From contig NZ_JASTLC010000001.1 in the NCBI RefSeq assembly GCF_030499575.1, forward strand, positions 4,178,001 to 4,242,000: DNA of 64,000 nt, given 5' to 3'. Below, in pieces: positions 10,333 to 17,950 of this stretch (position 1 is the stretch's first letter; every line of letters starts with the position of its first letter). Origin of the DNA: Streptomyces sp. DG2A-72 (GTDB taxonomy: Bacteria > Actinomycetota > Actinomycetes > Streptomycetales > Streptomycetaceae). The notes beneath the pieces were generated by a model, which ran no database searches, was not told the DNA's origin, and saw only the letters and a list, made by a program, of their open reading frames with translations. The translations under genes and the position numbers were made by a program.

Positions 10333-11003
10333 TTGACGGTGTGGCGACCGATCCCAGCACCTCCAGCAATGAGAAGCCGCGGCGAGCGCGCCGAACCCGG
10401 ATGACCGGAGCGGAGCGCCGCCAGCAGCTGCTGGAGATCGGTCGCACCCTCTTCGCGGAGAGGGGTTTCGAGGCCACGTCGGTGGAGGAGATCGCTGCGA
10501 AGGCCGGGGTCTCCAAGCCGGTGGTGTACGAGCACTTCGGCGGCAAGGAGGGCCTGTACGCGGTGGTGGTGGACCGCGAGATGCGCCGCCTCCTGGACAT
10601 GGTGACGAGCTCGCTCACGGCGGGCCACCCCAGAGAACTCTGCGAGCAGGCAGCCTTCGCCCTGCTCGACTACATCGAGGAGTACACGGACGGCTTCCGC
10701 ATCCTCGTCCGCGACTCCCCCATCCCCCAGTCCACGGGTTCCTTCGCCTCCCTCATCTCGGACATCGCCACCCAGGTGGAGGACATCCTCGGCCGCGAGT
10801 TCAAGAGGCGCGGCTTCGACCCCAAGCTGGCCCCCCTCTACGCCCAGGCCCTGGTCGGCATGGTCGCCCTGACCGGCCAGTGGTGGCTCGACGTCCGCCG
10901 CCCGAAGAAGGCGGAGGTGGCGGCCCATCTGGTGAACCTGGCGTGGCACGGGCTGGACGGGCTGGAGGCGAAGCCGCGATTGATAGGGCGGCGGAAGAGC
11001 TGA
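10329..11003 (+). CDS. TetR-family regulator coupled to the desaturase gene
   Basis: The 224-residue product has a basic N-terminal extension, then a TetR helix-turn-helix at about residues 28-72 (RRQQLLEIGRTLFAERG, TSVEEIAAKAGVSKPVVYEHF, GGKEGLY). The C-terminal helical ligand domain is unclassified. Its ATG overlaps the desaturase stop. By context it probably senses acyl-CoA or fatty-acid state and controls the desaturase operon through the repeats at 9210-9239. That role is inference. Confidence 0.88.
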   Translation: MIDGVATDPSTSSNEKPRRARRTRMTGAERRQQLLEIGRTLFAERGFEATSVEEIAAKAGVSKPVVYEHFGGKEGLYAVVVDREMRRLLDMVTSSLTAGHPRELCEQAAFALLDYIEEYTDGFRILVRDSPIPQSTGSFASLISDIATQVEDILGREFKRRGFDPKLAPLYAQALVGMVALTGQWWLDVRRPKKAEVAAHLVNLAWHGLDGLEAKPRLIGRRKS

Positions 11004-11044
11004 ATGAATGTTCCTCTAGATTAACCTTGTGGCACAATGCTGGC

Positions 11045-11299
11045 ATGACTGAGATTGCGATCAGTGCAGCCCGCGCCCAGCTCGGCGACCTGGTCCGACG
11101 CGCCGCCCACGGCCGCGAGACCATCGCCCTCACCGACCACGGGCACGTCGCCGCCCTCCTCGTCTCCCCGCAGGTGATAGAGGATCTCGAAGACGCCCTC
11201 GCTGTCGCGGACTATCAGCGACGCAAGGCCGAGGGCACACTTGGTCCGGGCATCCCCATGGCCGAGGTGCGCAAGCGGCTGGGGCTCGAAAAGAAGTGA
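11045..11299 (+). CDS. Phd/YefM-type antitoxin
   Basis: The 84-residue protein starts TEIAISAARAQLGDLVRRA, the typical Phd/YefM N-terminal DNA-binding fold, followed by ITLTDHG-like and VAALLVS segments. The C-terminal helical part would wrap the toxin. The stop overlaps the toxin start (GTGA). CACAAT at 11033-11038 lies only seven bases before the ATG, so the transcript may be leaderless. The pair should autoregulate, as such modules do. Confidence 0.88.
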   Translation: MTEIAISAARAQLGDLVRRAAHGRETIALTDHGHVAALLVSPQVIEDLEDALAVADYQRRKAEGTLGPGIPMAEVRKRLGLEKK

Positions 11300-11544
11300 C
11301 CTACGAGATCATCTTCGAGCCGCACGCCCTCGACTCCGCAGCCCGCTTCCTGGAGGAAGACCCGAAGGGCCTGTCCGCGACCCTGGACGCGATCGACGAT
11401 CTGGCAGACAACCCGCGCCCCGTCGACTCCGTCCCCTACGGTCCCGACATCCGACGCCTGCGCGTGGGCGACTACCGCGTTCTGTACGTCATCGACGACG
11501 ACGTGATACGCATCCTTGTCACCCACCTCGGCCGGACCTCGTAA
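11296..11544 (+). CDS. RelE/ParE-family toxin
   Basis: The 82-residue product reads as a RelE fold: TYEIIFEPHALDSAARFL, a helical pair, then IRRLRVGDYRVLYVIDDD and VIRILVTHLGRTS. The RxGxYRVLY segment is the conserved RelE/ParE core. RelE members cleave mRNA on the ribosome and ParE members inhibit gyrase; the Phd-type partner and sequence favour RelE. It is translationally coupled to the antitoxin and converges on tam with 17 bp between. Confidence 0.88.
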   Translation: MTYEIIFEPHALDSAARFLEEDPKGLSATLDAIDDLADNPRPVDSVPYGPDIRRLRVGDYRVLYVIDDDVIRILVTHLGRTS

Positions 11545-11561
11545 ACCCACCCTCGCCCTCC

Positions 11562-12371
11562 TCACATCTCCTTGCGGGCGACGGCGAAGATACGGCGGAA
11601 CGGGAACGGGGTGCCGTACGGCGTGGCTGGGTAGGCCGTGCGCAGGGCGGTCCGGTACTCGTCCACGAAGGCGTCCCGCTCTCCGGGGTCGTCGGCGAGT
11701 GCGGTGAGGACGGGGCGCAGGCCGGTCCCCTTCACCCAGTCGAGCACCGCGTCTTCGCCTTGGAGGAGATGGACGTACGTCGTCTCCCAGACGTCGGCGG
11801 TGCAGCCCAGCGCGGTCAGGTGTGCCAGGTAGGTCTCGGGGGCGAGGACGGCGTCGTCGTGGCGGAGGGTGGCGGCGAGGCGGTCGCCGAAGCGCGGGGA
11901 GTGGGCGAGTTCGCGCATCAGGCGGTGGCTGGGGGCGTCGAAGTTGCCGGGCACCTGGAAGGCGAAGGTGCCGCCGGGAGTCAGCCCGGCGATCCAGTGC
12001 GCGAAACGGTCCACATGCCCGGGGACCCACTGCAGCGTGGCATTGCTGACGATCAGGTCGTACAGCCGTACGGGCTCCCAGGTGCGGACGTCGGCGGGGG
12101 CGAAGTCGAGGCCGCCGCCGCCCGGGGTGGGGCCCGCATGAGCCCCGGCTCGGAAAAGCATCTCGGGCGAGTTGTCGTAGCCGGTGATGTGCGCGGTGGG
12201 CCAGCGGTCGGCGAGGAGGGTGGTGACATTGCCGGGGCCGCAGCCGAGGTCGGCGATGCGGGGCGGGGCGCCGGGCAGGTCGGGGATACGGGCCAGGAGG
12301 TCGGTGAAGGGGCGGGCGCGGTGGTCGGCGTGGCGCAGGTACTGGGCGGGGTCCCAGGTGGGGGCGGACAT
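11562..12371 (-). CDS. tam: Trans-aconitate 2-methyltransferase
   Basis: Tam methylates trans-aconitate, an aconitase inhibitor, using S-adenosylmethionine. The 269-residue product is full length. It has the N-terminal WDPAQYLRHADHRARPF, SAM motif I (RIADLGCGPGNVTTLL, about residues 38-53), the acidic GYDNSPEML, and NATLQWVPGH in the substrate region. It diverges from a MarR gene across twin palindromes. This matches the tam/tamR arrangement characterised in S. coelicolor, where TamR represses both genes and is released by citrate and aconitate. Confidence 0.94.
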   Translation of the reverse strand: MSAPTWDPAQYLRHADHRARPFTDLLARIPDLPGAPPRIADLGCGPGNVTTLLADRWPTAHITGYDNSPEMLFRAGAHAGPTPGGGGLDFAPADVRTWEPVRLYDLIVSNATLQWVPGHVDRFAHWIAGLTPGGTFAFQVPGNFDAPSHRLMRELAHSPRFGDRLAATLRHDDAVLAPETYLAHLTALGCTADVWETTYVHLLQGEDAVLDWVKGTGLRPVLTALADDPGERDAFVDEYRTALRTAYPATPYGTPFPFRRIFAVARKEM

Positions 12372-12433
12372 GGTGGGCCTCCGGGAGGGGAACGACCGTG
12401 GCTGACGGGTACCCAGCCTGCCCCGATATTTAG

Positions 12434-12460
12434 CTTGAAGTCAAGAAGCTTGATGTCAAG
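12434..12460. promoter_or_regulatory. Twin TamR operator palindromes between tam and tamR
   Basis: Two copies of CTTGA-NN-TCAAG lie side by side: CTTGAAGTCAAG (12434-12445) and CTTGATGTCAAG (12449-12460), 15 bp apart centre to centre. They sit in the 125-bp divergent interval and are good MarR-type operators. A possible tamR -10, TACACT, is at 12484-12489. Confidence 0.8.
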
Positions 12461-12496
12461 AGACTTCACATCGACACAACCACTACACTGATCGTC

Positions 12497-12994
12497 ATGG
12501 AGGACGAGGTCGATCGGCTGGTCGCAGCGTGGCGCCGGGAGCGCCCGGACCTCGACGTGGAACCGCTCGAGGTGCTCAGCCGGGTGAGCAGACTGGCCCG
12601 GCACCTGGACCGCGCACGTCGGCTGGCCTTCTCCGAACACAGCCTGGAGCCCTGGGAGTTCGACGTGCTGACGGCGCTGCGGCGCGCCGGGACGCCGTAT
12701 CAGCTCTCGCCGGGGCAGTTGCTGACGCAGACCCTGGTCACCTCGGGGACGATGACGAACCGCATCGACCGCCTGGCCAAGAAGGGCCTGGTGGAGCGGC
12801 TGCCCGATCCGAGCGACCGGCGCGGCGTGCTGGTCCGGCTGACCGACGAGGGCCGCGACCGGGCCGACCAGGCACTCGCGGGTCTGCTCGACCAGGAGCG
12901 GGCGATCCTGGCGGAGCTGTCCCGCGCGCAGCGGGGTGAACTGGCCGCGTTGCTGCGCCAGCTGACGGCGCCGTTCGACAACATTCCCGGGTAG
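12497..12994 (+). CDS. tamR: MarR-family regulator TamR
   Basis: The 165-residue product is a MarR winged-helix protein. Dimerisation helices lie at both ends. The recognition part is LSPGQLLTQTLVTSGTMTNRIDRLAKKGLV, and the wing is RLPDPSDRRGVLVRLTDEGRD. The N-terminal extension before the MarR core is typical of the urate-responsive (UrtR/PecS-like) subfamily that includes TamR. Position opposite tam and the two palindromes support the assignment. The ligands citrate and cis/trans-aconitate are known for the S. coelicolor protein and inferred here. Confidence 0.9.
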   Translation: MEDEVDRLVAAWRRERPDLDVEPLEVLSRVSRLARHLDRARRLAFSEHSLEPWEFDVLTALRRAGTPYQLSPGQLLTQTLVTSGTMTNRIDRLAKKGLVERLPDPSDRRGVLVRLTDEGRDRADQALAGLLDQERAILAELSRAQRGELAALLRQLTAPFDNIPG

Positions 12995-13017
12995 GAAGTG
13001 CGGCGATCGGTCGTCGG

Positions 13018-13075
13018 TTGTCTGCGGCGCCGTCGTGGCTGGTCGCGCAGTTTCCCCGCGCCCCTAGGGGGCGCC
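13018..13075 (+). repeat. Streptomyces REP-like intergenic element, copy 1
   Basis: This segment closely matches the reverse complement of 48723-48783 (shared core TGGTCGCGCAGTT and CCCCGCGCCCCT, ending in a GGGGCGC-like hairpin arm). It lies between the convergent tamR and response-regulator genes and can fold at its 3' end, so it may act as a terminator. I recall this element as widespread between genes in Streptomyces genomes. Confidence 0.65.
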
Positions 13076-13093
13076 CTCGCTCACCGGCGTTGA

Positions 13094-13864
13094 TCAGGCA
13101 CTGCTGCTTTCCTCCACCCCGATCCGGCCGGCAGGGCCCAGGTCCACCGGACCGACCCCCGCCCGCCGCGCGAGTGCGACCGCGGCCAGTGTGGAGTGGA
13201 CGCCGAGTTTGCCGAGGACGTTCTGCATGTGGGTGCGGACGGTGTGCGGGGAGAGGAACAGGCGCTCGGCCACCGCCTTGCGCCCCAGACCCGCGACCAT
13301 GCAGCGCAGTACCTCCCGCTCGCGCGGGGTGAGGGACTCCACCAGCTGTTCGCTCTCGGTGCGGTGCTTGCGTGCGGCCGTCAGCTCGCGCAGGACGCCG
13401 GTGAGCAGGGCGGGCGGCAGATGGGTCTCGTCGCGCAGGACGCCCCGGATGACGGTGAGCAGCCGGGACAGCGAACAGTCCTTGGCTACCCAGCCCGACG
13501 CCCCGGCCTGCAGGGCGAGCGCGGCCCGGCGCGGGTCGTCCTTCTCGGCGAGGACGACGATCCGTACGCCCGGCTGTGCGATGCGGACCCCGGCGACCAG
13601 GGAGATCCCGTCGACGAGCCCGTCCTCGTTCCCTTCCTGTACGGGTGCGGGACGCACGCCCGGCACATTTCCGCCCAGATCGGCGTCGACGAGCAGCACG
13701 TCGAAGCGGCGCCCCTCGGCGACGGGGCGCTCCAGACTGCGCATGGCGGCCGGGCCGCTGCCCGCCGCGGACACGTCGACGTCCGGCTCGGCGGCCAGTG
13801 CGGCGGCGAGCGACTCGGCGAAGATGCGGTGGTCGTCGACGACTAGGACTCGGATACGAACCAC
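13094..13864 (-). CDS. NarL/LuxR-type orphan response regulator
   Basis: The 256-residue product has an N-terminal receiver (RVLVVDDHRIFAESL). It has an apparent phosphoacceptor Asp in LLVDADLGG and the conserved Lys in GWVAKD. There is an insertion of about 15 residues after the Asp, and the usual Thr/Ser is Ala in VVLAEKDD. The C-terminal LuxR helix-turn-helix is SLTPREREVLRCMVAGLG through HTVRTHMQNVLGKLGV. GTG 13864 is used because the receiver fold starts there. No histidine kinase is adjacent, so partner and targets are unknown. Confidence 0.88.
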   Translation of the reverse strand: MVRIRVLVVDDHRIFAESLAAALAAEPDVDVSAAGSGPAAMRSLERPVAEGRRFDVLLVDADLGGNVPGVRPAPVQEGNEDGLVDGISLVAGVRIAQPGVRIVVLAEKDDPRRAALALQAGASGWVAKDCSLSRLLTVIRGVLRDETHLPPALLTGVLRELTAARKHRTESEQLVESLTPREREVLRCMVAGLGRKAVAERLFLSPHTVRTHMQNVLGKLGVHSTLAAVALARRAGVGPVDLGPAGRIGVEESSSA

Positions 13865-14004
13865 TGAAAACCCCCACTGGTCCGGGAAAACGACGACCTG
13901 TGCGGGTACGACGCCCAGGAATGGTCGCAGTCGCACGGCCGCCGCCGTGCAGAGACTGCTACCCCCACTGCGGGCGTCGTACCCGACTTGTCTCGCCCCC
14001 TGAT

Positions 14005-14028
14005 CAGCACCGGCCCCCACCGGTGCTG
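14005..14028. other. Perfect hairpin in the divergent interval upstream of the GNAT gene
   Basis: CAGCACCGG (14005-14013) pairs with CCGGTGCTG (14020-14028) around a 6-base loop. It lies between the response-regulator start (13864) and the GNAT start (14108). It could be a terminator of upstream transcription, an attenuator or an operator. Confidence 0.5.
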
Positions 14029-14107
14029 TTCATCAGAGTACGGGCGGGGGCCGACAGCGGAAGGTAATTTGCAGAACTGGTTGTCCAGCGCGTTTATGGT
14101 GAGCCGC

Positions 14108-14551
14108 ATGTTTCGTATCGAGACAGAAGTCGACAAAGAGCGGCGCGACTTGCTTCGTTCCCGCCTCCGCGCCGCCAATACGACGGCCTCACCGATCTTG
14201 CGCGGACTGCGCGGAACCCCTGGTGAACGGGAACTTCCGCTCCATGTCTGGGCGTTGGATCACCACGACCGCCTGGCGGGCGGCCTCGTCGGCCACACCT
14301 GGACCACCTGGCTGCACGTGACCTATCTGTGGGTGGACGAGCGCCTTCGGGGCGGAGGGCTGGGCTCCCGATTGCTGGCGCAAGCGGAGCACGTTGCGCG
14401 CACGGAGCGCGGCTGCCTCAACGCGCGCCTGGAGACCTGGGACTTCCAGGCGCCGGAGTTCTACAAGAAGCAGGGCTACGACGTGGTGTGCGTGATCCCC
14501 GACTATCCGCCGGGGATCACGGAGTACACGCTGACCAAGCGGCTCAGCTGA
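14108..14551 (+). CDS. GNAT-family N-acetyltransferase
   Basis: The 147-residue product has a GNAT core. LHVTYLWVDERLRGGGLGSRLL (about residues 63-84) contains the acetyl-CoA pyrophosphate loop (R-G-G-G-L-G), and ETWDFQAPEFYKKQGYDVVCV is motif B. ATG 14108 is preferred, with GGTGAG upstream; ATG 14096 is an alternative. A possible -35 TTGCAG is at 14069. The substrate is unknown. Its 3' end overlaps the convergent galK end by 8 bp. Confidence 0.85.
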   Translation: MFRIETEVDKERRDLLRSRLRAANTTASPILRGLRGTPGERELPLHVWALDHHDRLAGGLVGHTWTTWLHVTYLWVDERLRGGGLGSRLLAQAEHVARTERGCLNARLETWDFQAPEFYKKQGYDVVCVIPDYPPGITEYTLTKRLS

Positions 14552-15707
14552 GCCGCCGCGCCCCCGCCGAAGGCACCGCCTCGAAGACACGCGGTGCCGT
14601 GAAGCCGGCCGCCGCGAAGGCCTCCCGCACCGCCTTGGTGATGGTGTCGACGTCGGTCGTCTCGGCCAGCACGATCGCGGAGCCGCCGAAGCCGCCGCCG
14701 GTCATGCGGGCGCCGATCGCCCCGGCGGAGAGCGCCGTGTCGACGACCAGGTCCAGTTCGGGGCAGGAGATACGGAAGTCGTCGCGCAGGGAGGCGTGGC
14801 CCTCGACGAGCACCGGGCCGATCGCGCGGGTCTCGCCGGCCTCCAGCAGGGCGACCGTCTGCTCCACCCGGTGGTTCTCGGTGACGATGTGGCGCACCAG
14901 CCGGCGCACCTCCTCCTCGTTGCCGAGCCGGGCGAGCGCCGCGTCCAGGCCGTCGTACGGCACGTCCCGCAGCGCTTCGACGCCCAGCAGCGCGGCGCCC
15001 TTCTCGCAGCCGGCGCGGCGCTTGCCGTACTCGCCGGTCGAGTGCTCGTGCTTGACCTGGGTGTCGACGACGAGCAGGCGCATGCCCTCGGCAGCCAGGT
15101 CGAAGGGGATCTGCTGCTGGGAGAGGTCGCGGGTGTCGAGGAACAGGGCGTGGCCCGCGGTGCAGCAGGCGGACGCGGTCTGGTCCATGATGCCGACGGG
15201 GGCGCCGACGTAGACGTTCTCGGCGCGCTGGCACAGGCGGGCCAACTGCCAGCCCTTGAGGCCGAGTTCGTACAGGTCGTTCAGGGCCAGGGCGACCGCG
15301 ACCTCCAGCGCCGCCGAGGAGGACAGGCCCGCGCCGGACGGGACGGTCGAGGTCAGGTGGATGTCGGCGCCGGTGACCGGGTGGCCCGCGTCGCGCAGGG
15401 CCCAGGCGACGCCCGCCGGGTAGGCCGTCCAGTTCTTGTCCGACCCCGGGTTCAGTTCGTCGACGCGCAGTTCGACGACTCCGCCCTCGACGTCCTCCGA
15501 GTGCAGGCGCAGAACGCCGTCCTCGCGTCGGGACACCGCCACGACCGTGACGTGCGGCAGCGCGAACGGCATGACGAAGCCGTCGTTGTAGTCGGTGTGC
15601 TCGCCGATCAGGTTGACCCGGCCCGGCGCCGCCCACACTCCCTCCGGCTCGGCCCCGTACAGCTCCTTGAACCGCTCGGCGACACCACCGACGACAGGCT
15701 CGCTCAT
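14544..15707 (-). CDS. galK: Galactokinase
   Basis: GalK phosphorylates galactose at C1 in the Leloir pathway. The 387-residue GHMP kinase shows the galactokinase signature GRVNLIGEHTDYNDG (about residues 30-44), the ATP loop TVPSGAGLSSSAALEVA (about 125-141) and motif 3 GARMTGGGFGGSAI near the C-terminus. It is the last gene of galT-galE-galK, 45 bp after galE on the minus strand. Confidence 0.97.
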   Translation of the reverse strand: MSEPVVGGVAERFKELYGAEPEGVWAAPGRVNLIGEHTDYNDGFVMPFALPHVTVVAVSRREDGVLRLHSEDVEGGVVELRVDELNPGSDKNWTAYPAGVAWALRDAGHPVTGADIHLTSTVPSGAGLSSSAALEVAVALALNDLYELGLKGWQLARLCQRAENVYVGAPVGIMDQTASACCTAGHALFLDTRDLSQQQIPFDLAAEGMRLLVVDTQVKHEHSTGEYGKRRAGCEKGAALLGVEALRDVPYDGLDAALARLGNEEEVRRLVRHIVTENHRVEQTVALLEAGETRAIGPVLVEGHASLRDDFRISCPELDLVVDTALSAGAIGARMTGGGFGGSAIVLAETTDVDTITKAVREAFAAAGFTAPRVFEAVPSAGARRLS

Positions 15708-15752
15708 CCCCTGACCCCTGACCTTTCGTACACCGGAAACCCGGCCCTCAAC

Positions 15753-16715
15753 TTACTTGCCGCGCGACTGCGCGAATTCCCACGCGTCCGCGACGATCCC
15801 GGCGAGGTCCGCTCGGGACGGGTTCCAGCCGAGCCGCTCCCGGGCGGTGGAGGCGGACGCGACCAGCACCGCCGGGTCGCCGCCGCGGCGCGGGGCCGTG
15901 ACCTCGGGGATCGGGTGCCCGGTGACCCGGCGGACGGTCTCGATGACCTCGCGGACGGAGAAGCCGTTGCCGTTGCCGAGGTTGCAGATCAGGTGCTCGC
16001 CGGGCTGCGCGGCCTCGACGGCCAGCAGGTGGGCCTCGGCCAGGTCGGCGACGTGGATGTAGTCGCGGACGCAGGTGCCGTCCGGCGTCGGGTAGTCGTC
16101 GCCGAAGACGGAGATCGCGTCGCGCTTGCCCTGCGCGACCTGGAGGACCAGCGGGATCAGATGCGACTCGGGGTCGTGGCGCTCGCCGTACGCGCCATAG
16201 GCACCGGCCACGTTGAAGTAGCGCAGGGAGACCGCGGCCAGGCCGTGCGCCGCCGCCTCGCCGGTGATCATGTGGTCGACGGCGAGCTTCGAGGCGCCGT
16301 ACGGCGAGGTGGGCGCCGTCGGGTCGGTCTCGGTGATCGGCGTGTTCACCGGCTCGCCGTACGTGGCCGCCGTAGAGGAGAAGACCAGCTTGCGGACGCC
16401 GGCCTCGCGCATAGCGCCCAGCAGCGCCATCGTGCCGCCGACGTTGTTGTCCCAGTACTTCTCGGGCTTCACGACCGACTCGCCGACCTGCGAGAACGCG
16501 GCGAAGTGCAGGACGGCGTCGAAGGAGGCGTCCAGCCACTTGGCGGCGTCGCGGATGTCGCCCTCGATGAAGGTGGCGCCGGTGGGCACGCCCTCGCGGA
16601 AGCCGGTGGTGAGGTTGTCGAGGACGACGACCTCGTGGCCCGCCTCCAGCAGATGCTGGGCGACCACGCTGCCGACGTATCCCGCGCCACCGGTCACCAG
16701 GTACTTACCGCTCAT
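15753..16715 (-). CDS. galE: UDP-glucose 4-epimerase
   Basis: GalE interconverts UDP-galactose and UDP-glucose with bound NAD. The 320-residue product is an extended SDR. The Rossmann motif [10 protein letters not shown] is at about residues 7-16, with VVLDNLTTG after it. The active-site Ser/Thr region is FSSTAATYG and the catalytic Tyr-Lys is in [11 protein letters not shown] (about residue 148). The start overlaps the galT stop by 4 bp, so the two are coupled. In S. lividans a second promoter precedes galE; I see no separate promoter here. Confidence 0.96.
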   Translation of the reverse strand: MSGKYLVTGGAGYVGSVVAQHLLEAGHEVVVLDNLTTGFREGVPTGATFIEGDIRDAAKWLDASFDAVLHFAAFSQVGESVVKPEKYWDNNVGGTMALLGAMREAGVRKLVFSSTAATYGEPVNTPITETDPTAPTSPYGASKLAVDHMITGEAAAHGLAAVSLRYFNVAGAYGAYGERHDPESHLIPLVLQVAQGKRDAISVFGDDYPTPDGTCVRDYIHVADLAEAHLLAVEAAQPGEHLICNLGNGNGFSVREVIETVRRVTGHPIPEVTAPRRGGDPAVLVASASTARERLGWNPSRADLAGIVADAWEFAQSRGK

Positions 16716-17773
16716 GAACTCGCTACCTCTCGCAGTCGCTCGGCCGCGCGCTCCGGCGGCACGTCGTTGATGAACACGTTCATGCCGGACTCGGAACCCG
16801 CGAGGAACTTCAGCTTGCCGGACGTGCGGCGGATGGTGAAAAGCTCGAGGTGAAGGGCGAAATCGTCCCTGCTCACACCGTCGAACTCGTCCAGCGCGCC
16901 GAACGGGGCCTGATGCCAGGCCGCGATGTACGGCGTGGGCGGTTCGCCCTCGCCGAAGATCCGGTCGAAGCGCCTCAAGAGTTCCAGATAGAGCTGGGGG
17001 AATTCTGTGCGCGCCGCCTCGTCGAGCCCGAGCAGATCGGGCACGCGGCGCTTGGGGTACAGATGGACCTCATACGGCCAGTGCGCGGCGTACGGCACGA
17101 AGGCGACCCAGTGTTCACCCTCCAGGACGACCCGCTCACCGGCGAGTTCACGCTCCAGGACGGCGTCGAAGAGGTTCTCACCTCCGGTCGCTTCCTTATG
17201 AGTTGCGAGAGAACGCAGCATGAGCGTGGTGCGCGGCGTGGTGAAGGGGTACGCGTAGATCTGGCCGTGCGGGTGGCCCAGGGTCACGCCGATCTCGGCA
17301 CCGCGGTTCTCGAAGCAGAACACCTGGTCTACGGAGGGCAGATGGGACAGCTCCGAGGTCCGGTCGGTCCAGGCGTCGAGCACCAGTCCCGCCTGTTCCT
17401 CGGTCAGTTCGGCGAAGGACACGTTGTGGTCGGAGGTGAAGCAGACGACCTCGCAGCGGCCGGAGTCGCCGGCGAGGGAGGGGAAGCGGTTCTCGAAGAC
17501 CACGACGTCGTACGACGAGTCCGGGATCTCGCTCAGCCGCTCGCCCTCGGAGGGGCACAGGGGGCACTCGTTGGCCGGCGGGTGGTAGGTGCGGCCCTGG
17601 CGGTGCGAGGCGATCGCGACGGAGTCGCCGAGCAGGGGGTCCTGCCGGATCTCGGACGTGGTGACGGTCCGCTCCAGCGGACGGCGGTCCACGGCGTCCC
17701 GGACCGTGTCGTCGCGCAGGTCGTAGTAGACCAGCTCGCGACCGTCGGCCAGCCGGGTCGAGGTCTTCTTCAC
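16712..17773 (-). CDS. galT: Galactose-1-phosphate uridylyltransferase
   Basis: GalT exchanges UMP between UDP-glucose and Gal-1-P. The 353-residue product has the zinc-site CPLCPSEGE (about residue 63), FENRFPSL, and the active-site triad HPHGQ (about residue 173) followed by IYAYPF. The GTG at 17773 is chosen because AGGGAG lies 7-8 bases upstream on the minus strand; the frame stays open to 17893 through an AT-rich leader. It is first in the operon and divergent from the symporter gene. Confidence 0.96.
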   Translation of the reverse strand: MKKTSTRLADGRELVYYDLRDDTVRDAVDRRPLERTVTTSEIRQDPLLGDSVAIASHRQGRTYHPPANECPLCPSEGERLSEIPDSSYDVVVFENRFPSLAGDSGRCEVVCFTSDHNVSFAELTEEQAGLVLDAWTDRTSELSHLPSVDQVFCFENRGAEIGVTLGHPHGQIYAYPFTTPRTTLMLRSLATHKEATGGENLFDAVLERELAGERVVLEGEHWVAFVPYAAHWPYEVHLYPKRRVPDLLGLDEAARTEFPQLYLELLRRFDRIFGEGEPPTPYIAAWHQAPFGALDEFDGVSRDDFALHLELFTIRRTSGKLKFLAGSESGMNVFINDVPPERAAERLREVASS

Positions 17774-17812
17774 TGCGGACTCCCTATCAGGGCCACTCAA
17801 CCAACCAACATA

Positions 17813-17853
17813 AGTCAACATATCGAAACACGAGATACCACCACAGTCAACAT
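17813..17853. promoter_or_regulatory. AT-rich gal/symporter control region with repeated AGTCAACAT
   Basis: The interval 17774-17950 is far more A+T rich than its surroundings. AGTCAACAT occurs at 17813-17821 and 17845-17853, 32 bp apart. On the minus strand these read ATGTTGACT and supply TTGACT -35-like hexamers for galT. Regulated gal transcription from a complex operator upstream of galT is established for Streptomyces. That these particular repeats are the operator is inference. Confidence 0.5.
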
Positions 17854-17950
17854 CACAATCAAACAAAGAGCACCATACGAACTGTCCAATCACTGAACAC
17901 AGAGGCGTAGGTTCCGCTCTGGATCAGTTCGCGCAACGAAGCGAGTGCTT

